DNA of 16,743 nucleotides from Dehalococcoidia bacterium UBA1332 (GTDB taxonomy: Bacteria; Chloroflexota; Dehalococcoidia; Lucifugimonadales; Lucifugimonadaceae). The DNA lies in NCBI GenBank assembly GCA_002306745.1, contig DBSW01000200.1, positions 1 through 16,743 on the forward strand. Direction: 5' to 3'. Shown here one piece after another: positions 6,685 through 14,325 of the stretch. Position 1 is the stretch's first letter. Each line of letters opens with the position of its first letter. A model generated the notes under the pieces. The model was not told where the DNA came from. It was given only the letters and a program-made list of their open reading frames with translations, and searched no databases. The position numbers and the translations under genes are program-made.

Positions 6685-7398
6685 ATGAGAGTAAAAGCTC
6701 TTTATATTCTGGCGGGATTGGTGTTTATAGTTATGGCATCAGTTACAGCATGCTCAAATGAGCAGCCTATTACGCCTACTACCCAAAGCTTACCTCAACA
6801 AACGGCTTCTGAAGCCATCGAACTCTCAAGACTGGCGATGTCTAATGTAAAAAGCTTCAGGTTCCAATTTACGCACGAAATCGGTCAAACCATAATTGCC
6901 TTAGGATTGGAACTCACAAAGGCCGGAGGCTTAGTAGCCCCGAATGGAATAAATATTGAAGCTGAGGCCAATCTCGGGCGGGCGTTTGTCAAAATCGAAG
7001 CAGCCGTAATTGACGAAGAAACATGGATGACGAATCCACTAACGGGTGTATGGTCCGAAATTGCACCTGAAAATAGTCCATTTTCTTTCATCGACCCAGT
7101 GAAAATGGTCTCAGACATTCTCGCCGAAACTAAGCAAGCGGAGTATGTTAAATACACATCTTCGAATAAAGAACTGCTCATAAAAGGGTCATTGCCTGCT
7201 AGTTCGTTGGAAAATCTAGTAGGTTCAGTCGACCGCTATAGTGAACCGCTTGTCTTTCTAAATATAGAGACAGAAACTATGTTGCTTAAACGTGTAGCAA
7301 TACGCGGTATGGTTCAACCTGAAGACGACCCGGATACCGTACGAATCATAACCTTTTCCGACTTCAACAAGACTGTATCCATCAAAAGACCAACCTAA
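6685..7398 (+). CDS. LppX/LprA/LprF/LprG-family lipoprotein (lipid carrier)
   Basis: A 237-residue lipoprotein. Residues 1-23 form a signal peptide with lipobox VTAC (Cys23), followed by a polar linker rich in Thr, Gln and Pro. The remainder fits the LppX_LprAFG fold, a half-barrel that shelters acyl chains: EAIELSRLAMSNVKSFRFQF opens it as in LprG (repeated 'a...~v~S~~f~~'), then alternating strands, a WMTNPLTGVWSEI segment (the family's Trp-rich 'w~~p~tg~W'), DPVKMVSDIL, and KELLIKGSLPASSLENLVG. Mycobacterial LprG is 236 residues and shuttles triacylglycerides and glycolipids. The following MFS gene starts 3 nt after the stop, as lprG precedes Rv1410c. A GGAG lies about 14 nt upstream of ATG, a loose spacing. 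The family call is by pattern and strengthened by the neighbour. Confidence 0.7.
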   Translation: MRVKALYILAGLVFIVMASVTACSNEQPITPTTQSLPQQTASEAIELSRLAMSNVKSFRFQFTHEIGQTIIALGLELTKAGGLVAPNGINIEAEANLGRAFVKIEAAVIDEETWMTNPLTGVWSEIAPENSPFSFIDPVKMVSDILAETKQAEYVKYTSSNKELLIKGSLPASSLENLVGSVDRYSEPLVFLNIETETMLLKRVAIRGMVQPEDDPDTVRIITFSDFNKTVSIKRPT

Positions 7399-7401
7399 TC
7401 G

Positions 7402-8874
7402 ATGCGTGCGTATTTCAGTCGGATAATCTCTCCATACAAACTTCTACTACCGTTATGTTTCGGAGTATTCATCGCAGCGGACGACCAGACCGTAGTGGTA
7501 ACCCTTCTACCAGAAATGCTCTCCGATCTTCGAGTGGGAGTAAACGAGCTGGATCGCGCTTCATGGTCTATAACGGGATACCTGATTGGGTACACAGCAG
7601 CAATGCCACTAATGGGTCGAATATCAGACCGTACCGGATATCGCTCATCCTTTTTACTCGCAATGGTGGTTTTCACTATAGGTTCTTCTCTAGTAGCCCT
7701 TTCACCTGAAATACCACGCTTGTTATACGGTGGTGACCCACAATACAACTGGCTTGTTGGCGCAAGAGTATTCCAAGCTATAGGCGGAGGAGCGCTTATA
7801 CCGATAACCATCGCGGCATCAGGAGAACTAGTTAATAAAAAACACCGCGCAATTGCCTACGGAATGATCGGAGCGAGCGCCGAAGCTGGAGCTGTAACCG
7901 GTCCCTTATGGGGTGGAGGCATCACTACATTGTTATCTTGGCAATGGGCGTTCTGGCTGAATATACCTTTAGCGCTACTAGTTATAATTTTTGTCCTTCG
8001 AATACCCAAAGGTAACCAAAATAGCAAAAAAGTCGATTTCTTAGCTGCTTCCATATTCGCTGCAGCACTCACTACATCCACTTTAGGCCTTATTCGCATT
8101 GGTAACCCTGATGCATTAATGTCAGGTTACTTGGCGACGGCGGTGATTTTAGTGACAGTGTTGGTCATATTAAATCGCCGCGCAGAAAACCCACTTTTCC
8201 CAAAATATGTGTTCAAAATTGCTTCTTCGAATTACTCCAACTTAACTCATTTCCTAATAGGTGCGGTAATAATTATTGGAATGATCACCGTTCCCCTAAT
8301 GGCCGCTTCAGTTTTCGGTAAATCAACACTTGAAGGTGGACTTCAATTGTTAAGACTCACCATTGCTATAGGTGTTGGAGCAATTGCAGGAGGTTATTTA
8401 ACGCGTTCCTTCGGTGCGCGCACACCTGCATTAGTCGGTTTATTAATCTCGGCAGGCGGATTCATGCTACTGTCTTCCTGGACAACTGAAACTAAAGAGC
8501 CCGAGATTACGGCACACCTTATTTGCGCTGGATTAGGTCTTGGAATGTTAGTTTCGCCAATAACAGAATCTGCGCTGTGGGGTGTCAGCACCGGCGAACG
8601 CGGTGCTGCATCGGCATTACTCTCAGTGTCACGAATGTCAGGTATGACTGCAGGTCTAGCCGTGATTACGGCGTTGGGTACCATGCAATTTACAGAACTA
8701 GTAGTAAATTTACCGGCATTTTCACTTGATATTAATGATCAAAAACAGATAGTGAAAGCTGCAAGTGATGCTGGATTTACAGTATTTACTAATTTCTACA
8801 GATACGCTGCCGTTTTGTTGGTTATCGCGATCGTTCCAGCCTGGTTTATGACAATCAACCGATCAGACATCTAA
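7402..8874 (+). CDS. MFS transporter resembling mycobacterial P55 (Rv1410c), probable lipid exporter
   Basis: A 490-residue inner-membrane protein with about 14 hydrophobic segments, DHA2-like length. Segments match what I recall of Rv1410c: DDQTVVVTLLPEML near residue 27 (Asp27/28 before VVVT), WSITGYLIGYTAAMPLMGR with motif A GRISDRTGYR (72-81), ARVFQAIGGGALIPITIA, and near the C-terminus AGLGLGMLVSPITESAL with RGAASALLSVSRMSGM. P55 works with LprG to move triacylglycerides and lipoarabinomannan-type lipids to the envelope. The ATG starts 3 nt after the lipoprotein stop with no separate Shine-Dalgarno, so translation is probably coupled. It converges on the thyX-like gene 105 bp away. A drug-efflux DHA2 transporter is the alternative, but the lipoprotein partner favours lipid export. 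Confidence 0.8.
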   Translation: MRAYFSRIISPYKLLLPLCFGVFIAADDQTVVVTLLPEMLSDLRVGVNELDRASWSITGYLIGYTAAMPLMGRISDRTGYRSSFLLAMVVFTIGSSLVALSPEIPRLLYGGDPQYNWLVGARVFQAIGGGALIPITIAASGELVNKKHRAIAYGMIGASAEAGAVTGPLWGGGITTLLSWQWAFWLNIPLALLVIIFVLRIPKGNQNSKKVDFLAASIFAAALTTSTLGLIRIGNPDALMSGYLATAVILVTVLVILNRRAENPLFPKYVFKIASSNYSNLTHFLIGAVIIIGMITVPLMAASVFGKSTLEGGLQLLRLTIAIGVGAIAGGYLTRSFGARTPALVGLLISAGGFMLLSSWTTETKEPEITAHLICAGLGLGMLVSPITESALWGVSTGERGAASALLSVSRMSGMTAGLAVITALGTMQFTELVVNLPAFSLDINDQKQIVKAASDAGFTVFTNFYRYAAVLLVIAIVPAWFMTINRSDI

Positions 8875-8979
8875 TACGATATACGAGTTAGCAGCCACAA
8901 ATTGACGCCTAACTAAAAAAATCTGGGATTCTAAGGGCGAATTTGTCTGATATCTCACATCAAAATCAGTTATACGCTA

Positions 8980-10599
8980 CTAGTCGGCCGACCCTTTAGG
9001 GTTACGTTTATGCTCTGCCATTCGCTCTGCCTCCAACCTCTCAAGATCGTAAGATCCGTGATCTACATATGACATAGCATCCGCAAGAGCCGAATGCCCC
9101 GCCTTTTCCCGAATTGCTGTGTGCATCAATTGACATACACGACGATAATCTGGGTGACCTTGTTGTGCAGTTCGGAGCTCGAGCAAATGAAAAGCCTCTC
9201 TAGCGTTAAATTGCATCGAATATCGCAATTTAAATCCAAAAGGGACAACATACTGTGCTACATCCGCTCCGTGCTCGTTCATGACTGTATCGTAGAAATC
9301 CTTAATACGTCCCATCGCATCATCCCAACGCTGGCCCCATCCCACCTCAGCGATTGCTGGTGGAGTCAAGTAACCATGCTTAATTCCAAGGCGTTGCCAA
9401 TCGATAGTCAACATACGATGACGCTGTAGATCACGGAAACTACCAAAGTCCGACAGAATATCGAATCGATAGAAAGAGCGCTCCATTCCTCTTCCAGGCT
9501 TATGCCGACGATTTTCCCGCTTACCAACGTAAGCCCGGATGATCTCATTTTTGGTAGATTCATCCATATTTTCCACGATTTTCTGGAGCTGTGTATCTGG
9601 AAGATCTGTAGACGCATATAGTGCGGCGGCGGCAATTTTGTTTTCAGCGTCACGATCCCAATCAACCAAAGTTACCTCATCAGTATTATCAGGATTTACA
9701 TCTATCCTAGAGGTGATCCGCTCAATAGCCTCGTGGTTCTGTTGAAAATACCCAGACCATGCTCCACCGCGATCCGGCAAATCAACACGCTTCAAAAAAG
9801 AAGGTATTACTTTTCGTAATTCCTCTAGCATCATGCGGGCATAAGTACGTGCCTCTTCTAAGGGATGACTATTCATCCTGACAAGCATCGCCTCGAATGC
9901 TTGACCAGAACCAAATATTCCGACATTTGAAGTTGTAGATGCAGGAAGCAATCCGCGTGCCGAATCACACGCTTTAGCCTTAATTGAAGCTTGATAAATA
10001 AACTGAGAATCACCCTGCTGACGAGGGAATCGACTTTCAAAATAAGGGACGCAAGTATGAACTAAATCCGAATATTCATCAAACAACCAGTCAATGACCG
10101 CAGTATATTCGGCGTTGAGAGGTCCTGCTGCAATCTCAGGAGGTGCAACATAACGATATCTTTCGCCGAGTTTCTGGTCATAGAAAATATAACGGGTAGA
10201 TTGTTCTAGGTACGCGGCGAGTCGGCCCCATTCTAAAATCTTAGTTAATATGTTCGAAGCCTGCTCACATGCAATATGCGCTCCACCTAATTGCGCCACA
10301 GAGTCGTCTCCGTATTGTGAAAAAACCCTGTCATAGAGTCGCTCTGCCCGATCAAGTGAAACAATCGACTGGCTTTCACTTTCCCCGGAGAGTTGATCTA
10401 TAGGAATATCTGGCTGATCGTAGAACTCATCAAGAAAAAGTCGCCTTAGCGACTTTGGCGACCGACTATATCGAGCGAAAAGGGCACCCTTAACAACCTC
10501 TGGTAGATTCACAAGCGCGAAAACTGGACTGTCAATATTTGTAAAAAAACGGCCCAATATCGAGCGTTCTTCAGTCGTGAATTCTTCCCGTACGTACAT
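8980..10599 (-). CDS. Double-length ThyX-like protein (FAD-dependent thymidylate synthase family)
   Basis: A 539-residue protein made of two tandem ThyX-like halves; ordinary ThyX is about 210-260 residues. ThyX methylates dUMP to dTMP with FAD, NADPH and methylene-THF, and its signature is RHR-x7-SxR. The N-terminal half aligns there as WGR-LAAYLEQ-STR (125-137), so RHR is lost but EQSTRY is kept; ARGLLPAS (214-221) and SHPLEEARTYA (244-254) are also ThyX-like. The C-terminal half has RHR-MLTIDWQ-RLG (393-405), keeping RHR but losing SxR, and later AREAFHLLELR (466-476). Activity as thymidylate synthase therefore cannot be assumed; composite sites or another role are possible. ATG start with a poor ribosome site. 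It is the last gene of the leftward block, after E2. Confidence 0.75.
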   Translation of the reverse strand: MYVREEFTTEERSILGRFFTNIDSPVFALVNLPEVVKGALFARYSRSPKSLRRLFLDEFYDQPDIPIDQLSGESESQSIVSLDRAERLYDRVFSQYGDDSVAQLGGAHIACEQASNILTKILEWGRLAAYLEQSTRYIFYDQKLGERYRYVAPPEIAAGPLNAEYTAVIDWLFDEYSDLVHTCVPYFESRFPRQQGDSQFIYQASIKAKACDSARGLLPASTTSNVGIFGSGQAFEAMLVRMNSHPLEEARTYARMMLEELRKVIPSFLKRVDLPDRGGAWSGYFQQNHEAIERITSRIDVNPDNTDEVTLVDWDRDAENKIAAAALYASTDLPDTQLQKIVENMDESTKNEIIRAYVGKRENRRHKPGRGMERSFYRFDILSDFGSFRDLQRHRMLTIDWQRLGIKHGYLTPPAIAEVGWGQRWDDAMGRIKDFYDTVMNEHGADVAQYVVPFGFKLRYSMQFNAREAFHLLELRTAQQGHPDYRRVCQLMHTAIREKAGHSALADAMSYVDHGSYDLERLEAERMAEHKRNPKGSAD

Positions 10600-10623
10600 G
10601 GTCCGTATACCTAACTACTGCCA

Positions 10624-10649
10624 CGCATTGAATGCGCAGAGGAGTCTGC
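10624..10649 (-). other. Inverted repeats in the thyX-like leader
   Basis: CGCATT-G-AATGCG (10624-10636) is a perfect odd palindrome, and GCAGA-GGAG-TCTGC (10636-10649) is a 5-bp stem with a 4-nt loop directly beside it. Both sit 25-50 nt upstream of the thyX-like start. They could be an operator or a structured leader; either is inference. Confidence 0.3.
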
Positions 10650-10657
10650 CTACACCG

Positions 10658-10685
10658 TCACCACTATCTTTATTGACAGTGGTGA
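10658..10685 (-). terminator. Stem-loop between the E2 and thyX-like genes
   Basis: TCACCACTATC (10658-10668) and GACAGTGGTGA (10675-10685) pair with one A-C mismatch around the loop TTTATT, 26 bp after the E2 stop on the minus strand. No T-run follows on that strand, so it may be a weak terminator or an RNA-processing/stability element before the thyX-like gene. Confidence 0.45.
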
Positions 10686-10710
10686 AAAGATCATAAATTT
10701 CGTCCTAAAT

Positions 10711-11970
10711 CTATAGCATCAAACGGGCAGGGTTCTCTAGTGCCTTCTGAAATTCGCCCAGCAACATTGCCGCTTCAGCTCCGTCACCAACACGATGGTC
10801 AGCAGAAATCGTTGCATTCATAGCGAGGCCAACTACAATTTGACCATCCTTAACAACTGGCTTCTCTTTGACCGCACCTACTGCGATGATCCCAGCGTTA
10901 GATGGGACTATAATCGCGGCGAAAGTATCTGTCCCGAACATACCTAGATTAGAGGTCCCAAAGGTACCTTGAGTCATCTCAGCTTGAGTAAGACTTCCAC
11001 CTTTGCCTCGCGCTCGTGCACCCAAATCGCGAACTGCGCGTGAAATCTCAATAAGTGACATATTCTGGATAGCAAGTACAGCAGGAACTATCAAGCCCTC
11101 TTCCAGAGCAATAGCAACGCCGAGGTTGATATCAGAGTTACCAACGAGTTTATCGCCACTAAAAGTAGAATTCCATTTCGGATACTTCAATAGCGCCATA
11201 GTAATAGCTTTGAGTACCATATCGTTGACTGAAACTGTATCGCCATCGCCTTGATCCGTCAGAGCATCGTTCAACTGGCTACGGAACATCATAGCTGGTT
11301 CCATGTTCACTTCGTGCGTCACATAGTAGTGAGGGGCTTCAGTCTTAGATTTCACCGTTACACGGGCGATCGCCTGTCGCATTGAAGTAAGCGGAATATC
11401 TGAACCGTCGACCACCACCGGCGCACGACCACCAGACACTGCGAAACTAGGTGATGGTGTAAAGTTTTCTACGTCAGATTTCGTTATTCGCCCACCCGGA
11501 CCTGTGCCAGGCACTTCAGCAATGTTTATGCCTTTTTCATACGCGATTTTGCGAGCAATCGGTGAAGCTTTGACTCGACCATCTGATACAGCTAATGACA
11601 CAGGGGCAGGAGGTGAATTATCAGAAGTAGTCTGCGCAGGTTCCGGTTTAGGATCCTCCGCAACTGGTACAGGCTTTTCAGAATTTAAGCTTTTAGCCTC
11701 AGTTGTAGACTGGACTTCTGGCAGTTCGTCGGCAGCATCACCGATAAAAGCAATAATTGTTCCAACCGGTACGAGTGTTCCTTCTGGAACAACTATTTTG
11801 CGGAGCAAGCCGTCGGCGTAGGCTTCCATCTCAACAACCGTTTTGTCGGTTTCGATTTCTGCAAGTTTATCACCACGGTTGACCGAGTCTCCCTCAGCCA
11901 TTAGCCATTTTGCGATAGTACCTTCTGTCATATCGGCACCCATCGAAGGCATTGTCACTTCACTGATCAA
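10711..11970 (-). CDS. Dihydrolipoamide acyltransferase, E2 of a 2-oxo acid dehydrogenase complex
   Basis: A 419-residue E2 with the full domain set. The lipoyl domain (about 1-77) has Lys43 in ETDKTVVEMEA as the lipoylation site. A Pro/Glu/Ser-rich linker (about 82-125) follows, then a subunit-binding domain at 132-168 (VKASPIARKIAYEKGINI, GTGPGGRITKSDV). The catalytic acyltransferase core runs from about 190 to the end, with His392 and Asp396 in ADHRVGDGAEAA. It transfers the acyl group made by E1 to CoA. The start is TTG, supported by AGGAG seven nt upstream; the lipoyl domain begins at once, so no later start fits. Pyruvate dehydrogenase is most likely, but acetoin or branched-chain 2-oxo acid dehydrogenase cannot be excluded. 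It has its own promoter and is separated from E1-beta by rsgA. No E3 gene is in the window. Confidence 0.9.
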   Translation of the reverse strand: MISEVTMPSMGADMTEGTIAKWLMAEGDSVNRGDKLAEIETDKTVVEMEAYADGLLRKIVVPEGTLVPVGTIIAFIGDAADELPEVQSTTEAKSLNSEKPVPVAEDPKPEPAQTTSDNSPPAPVSLAVSDGRVKASPIARKIAYEKGINIAEVPGTGPGGRITKSDVENFTPSPSFAVSGGRAPVVVDGSDIPLTSMRQAIARVTVKSKTEAPHYYVTHEVNMEPAMMFRSQLNDALTDQGDGDTVSVNDMVLKAITMALLKYPKWNSTFSGDKLVGNSDINLGVAIALEEGLIVPAVLAIQNMSLIEISRAVRDLGARARGKGGSLTQAEMTQGTFGTSNLGMFGTDTFAAIIVPSNAGIIAVGAVKEKPVVKDGQIVVGLAMNATISADHRVGDGAEAAMLLGEFQKALENPARLML

Positions 11971-11978
11971 ATCTGCGC

Positions 11979-11983
11979 TCCTG
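11979..11983 (-). promoter_or_regulatory. Shine-Dalgarno that fixes the TTG start of E2
   Basis: AGGAG on the minus strand lies 7-8 nt before TTG 11970, an ideal distance. The next initiators in frame, GTG at codon 5 and ATG at codon 7, would be 19 nt or more away and would cut into the first strand of the lipoyl domain. Confidence 0.75.
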
Positions 11984-12011
11984 CGTTAACAATTGGCTCG
12001 CGTAAATTAAA

Positions 12012-12040
12012 TTTATATACCCGCGAAAATATATTGTAAA
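12012..12040 (-). promoter_or_regulatory. Strong candidate sigma-70 promoter for E2
   Basis: On the minus strand TTTACA (12040-12035) and TATAAA (12017-12012) are exactly 17 bp apart, each matching 5/6 of consensus. Transcription would start near 12005, about 35 nt ahead of the E2 start. With the rsgA terminator just upstream, it makes E2 a separate transcription unit. Confidence 0.6.
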
Positions 12041-12095
12041 AAATACCTTGATAGAGATTACACAAGAATCAAGCAAAGGTGACTATAAATGTAAA

Positions 12096-12125
12096 CCAAT
12101 AGAGGCGGTATACCGTCTCTATTGG
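12096..12125 (-). terminator. Intrinsic terminator after rsgA
   Basis: CCAATAGAGGCGG (12096-12108) and CCGTCTCTATTGG (12113-12125) form a 13-bp stem with one G-U pair and a TATA loop, 16 bp after the rsgA stop. Reading on the minus strand it is followed by TTTACATTTATAG, a T-rich tail, so this is the best terminator in the window. Confidence 0.75.
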
Positions 12126-12141
12126 CAGAAATTTGTTTTAC

Positions 12142-13308
12142 TCAGCGTTCGCTAATTCGACTATTACGAGTCATCTTTGCGTTCACTCTCGCCCTACGGG
12201 CATTCACCCGCTTCATAATAGGTTTACGATTGAGTTTGGCATGCTCGGTCTCCGCAGCCATTTTCATATATGAATCAAAACGTGCCTGAGATAGATCTCC
12301 GTTAGATATCGCTTCAACGACTTTACAATCTGGCTCGTTCTCGTGACTGCAATCATTAAATCTACAGGTTCCAATGTATTTCTCCACTTCAGTGAACACC
12401 TTCGCTATAGCCGGTTCACTACCGGAAACTAAAACTATGGACCGAATACCTGGTGTGTCTATTAGAACTCCACCACCGGGAAGTGGCAGTAACTGGCGCG
12501 TTACCGTAGTGTGACGACCTCTATTGTCAGTACTACGAATTTCACGAGTCTCCATAACATGCGAACCTAACAAGTAGTTGACTAGGGTAGATTTCCCAAC
12601 CCCAGATGCACCGATAAACACCACGGTTGATCCACGTTCTGTATACACACTTAAAGAATCTGTCCCATCGCCGGTTATACCGCTAACCGGAAACACTTCA
12701 ACGCCCGGAGCGGATTCCATCACTTTTGCGATAACGACTTCCACTGCTTGGTTGTCAAGTAGATCGGTTTTGGAGATAACAATTACGGGTCTAGCACCAC
12801 TTCCCCAAACTAGCGCGATCTCTCTTTCCAACCTTCCGATATTTATATAGGTCGCTGCTTGAACAACAAAAACTGACGTGACATTCGCTGCCAAAACCTG
12901 CTCATCTGTTTGATCTTTACTACGATTCGCCCGCTTACGAGAGAGTAATGAAGTCCTAGGTAGAATTGTATCGATAACATCGGGATCGCTTCCTTGACCC
13001 TCGCGAACTAAAACCCAATCTCCTACAGTCGGTTGGATAAATTCACTATCCACTTCGACAGCCTGGGCACGCGGTGAGGTTGTACTTACAGCGCGGTAAT
13101 TTGAAGACACACCATGAACAAAGGTTGAAATGCCATCTACTCTAGCAACGCGTCCTGGAATTAATTCTGGTTCACTGGAAACTATTTTTTCGAATCGTCG
13201 CTGAACAGGATCAGTGAGACCATACTGAGCGAGATTCGCGAGGGAAAAAGAAAAAGGTGATCTAGAAGGTCTGTTTTGTTTATTCTGGTTTGGATTAGAC
13301 AGATTCAA
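12142..13308 (-). CDS. rsgA: Ribosome small-subunit biogenesis GTPase RsgA
   Basis: This 388-residue protein is the circularly permuted GTPase that checks late 30S ribosome maturation. An OB-fold N-terminal part (about 50-125, with VGDWVLV) is followed by G-motifs in permuted order: G4 SKTDL (179-183), G1 GASGVGKST (233-241), GRHTTVTRQL (264-273) and G3 DTPG (284-287). The zinc site follows: Cys315, Cys320, His322 and Cys328 in CRFNDCSHENEPDC. Basic residues fill the tail. A stop lies four codons upstream of TTG 13308, and no ATG or GTG occurs in frame for about 65 codons, so TTG is the start although its ribosome site is poor. The gene begins 33 nt after E1-beta in the same direction, an unusual place for rsgA, and is followed by a good terminator. 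Confidence 0.93.
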   Translation of the reverse strand: MNLSNPNQNKQNRPSRSPFSFSLANLAQYGLTDPVQRRFEKIVSSEPELIPGRVARVDGISTFVHGVSSNYRAVSTTSPRAQAVEVDSEFIQPTVGDWVLVREGQGSDPDVIDTILPRTSLLSRKRANRSKDQTDEQVLAANVTSVFVVQAATYINIGRLEREIALVWGSGARPVIVISKTDLLDNQAVEVVIAKVMESAPGVEVFPVSGITGDGTDSLSVYTERGSTVVFIGASGVGKSTLVNYLLGSHVMETREIRSTDNRGRHTTVTRQLLPLPGGGVLIDTPGIRSIVLVSGSEPAIAKVFTEVEKYIGTCRFNDCSHENEPDCKVVEAISNGDLSQARFDSYMKMAAETEHAKLNRKPIMKRVNARRARVNAKMTRNSRISER

Positions 13309-13341
13309 AGCTGATATCGCTCAAAGCAGTTTGGTGCAAAA

Positions 13342-14319
13342 CTAAAGACCATAGCCATCTTTTACAGCTTTGAGAATGTCTTGTGCATCAGTAAGTACTT
13401 CGCGCTCCAGACCACGGTTATAAGGCCATGGCACATCGTCCGATCCGACTCGCATAATTGGGCCATCAAGCCAATCGGACGCCTGCTCCTGAACTTCAGC
13501 CGCAACTTCGGCCATAACGCCACCAGTTCGACGTGCGTTGTCTATAACGATTAGTTTGTTTGTCTTCTGGACTGATGAAAAAATTGTGTCGAAGTCAATC
13601 GGGCTAAGAGTACGGAGATCAATAATTTCTACTGAAATGCCTCTCGCAGCCAGTTCATCAGCTGCCTGATTCAATGGCCGCATGCCGTAGCCGTAGGAGA
13701 TAAGAGTCAGATCATCTCCCTGGCGCGTAACAATTGCTTTACCGATCTCGACCTCGTAATACTCCTCAGGTATTTCGCCTTTAGATCCATATAGAAGAGC
13801 TGGCTCAGCTATTACCACAGGATTATCGTCCTTGATAGCCGACCGCATAAGACCAAGCGCATCATAAGGTGTAGACGGGCAAACAACTTTCATTCCTGGA
13901 ACTTCTGCCAGCCAGGTTTCAAAACTCTGAGAATGGGTGGCTCCAAGCTGAACACCTGCGCCAGTTGGCGCCCTAATAACCATCGGCACACTAATTTGTC
14001 CACCAGACATATACCGAATGTTCGCTGCCATATTCACTATTTGATCAAACGCAACAAGGGTAAAAGACATTGACATGAACTCGACAACTGGGCGTAACCC
14101 CGCAGCAGCGGCACCAATTCCAGCGCCAAGAAACGCTTGTTCGGAGATAGGGGTGTCTTTAATGCGTTGCGGTCCGTACTTTTTTAAGAATCCATCTGTC
14201 ACAGCATATGCGCCGCCGTATTCCCCTATGTCTTCACCCATAATGAAGACACGCGGATCAGTATCCAGAGCTTCTTCAAGCCCACGCTTCAACGCTTCTC
14301 TTAAATCAACTTCTATCAT
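13342..14319 (-). CDS. pdhB: 2-oxo acid dehydrogenase E1 component, beta subunit (pyruvate dehydrogenase type)
   Basis: A 325-residue E1-beta subunit, the usual length. It pairs with E1-alpha in an alpha2-beta2 thiamine-diphosphate enzyme that decarboxylates the 2-oxo acid and acylates the E2 lipoyl group. MGEDIGEYGGAY holds Glu29, and DTPISEQAFLGAGIGAAAAG holds Glu60, the residue that activates the TPP aminopyrimidine ring. PTGAGVQLGATHSQSFE and the C-terminal transketolase-type domain (SYGYGMRPLNQAADEL, VIDLRTLSPID, PWPYN) complete the fold. ATG start only 6 nt after the E1-alpha stop, so the two are co-transcribed. The C-terminal signature does not separate pyruvate from acetoin or branched-chain substrates; the symbol is tentative. 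Confidence 0.88.
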   Translation of the reverse strand: MIEVDLREALKRGLEEALDTDPRVFIMGEDIGEYGGAYAVTDGFLKKYGPQRIKDTPISEQAFLGAGIGAAAAGLRPVVEFMSMSFTLVAFDQIVNMAANIRYMSGGQISVPMVIRAPTGAGVQLGATHSQSFETWLAEVPGMKVVCPSTPYDALGLMRSAIKDDNPVVIAEPALLYGSKGEIPEEYYEVEIGKAIVTRQGDDLTLISYGYGMRPLNQAADELAARGISVEIIDLRTLSPIDFDTIFSSVQKTNKLIVIDNARRTGGVMAEVAAEVQEQASDWLDGPIMRVGSDDVPWPYNRGLEREVLTDAQDILKAVKDGYGL

Positions 14320-14325
14320 TTAGAT

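Noticed and set aside
7395..7811. 138-codon minus-strand open frame opposite the MFS gene
   Set aside because: It lies antisense to the well-supported P55-like transporter and its translation has no domain-like pattern; explained by codon bias of the opposite strand.
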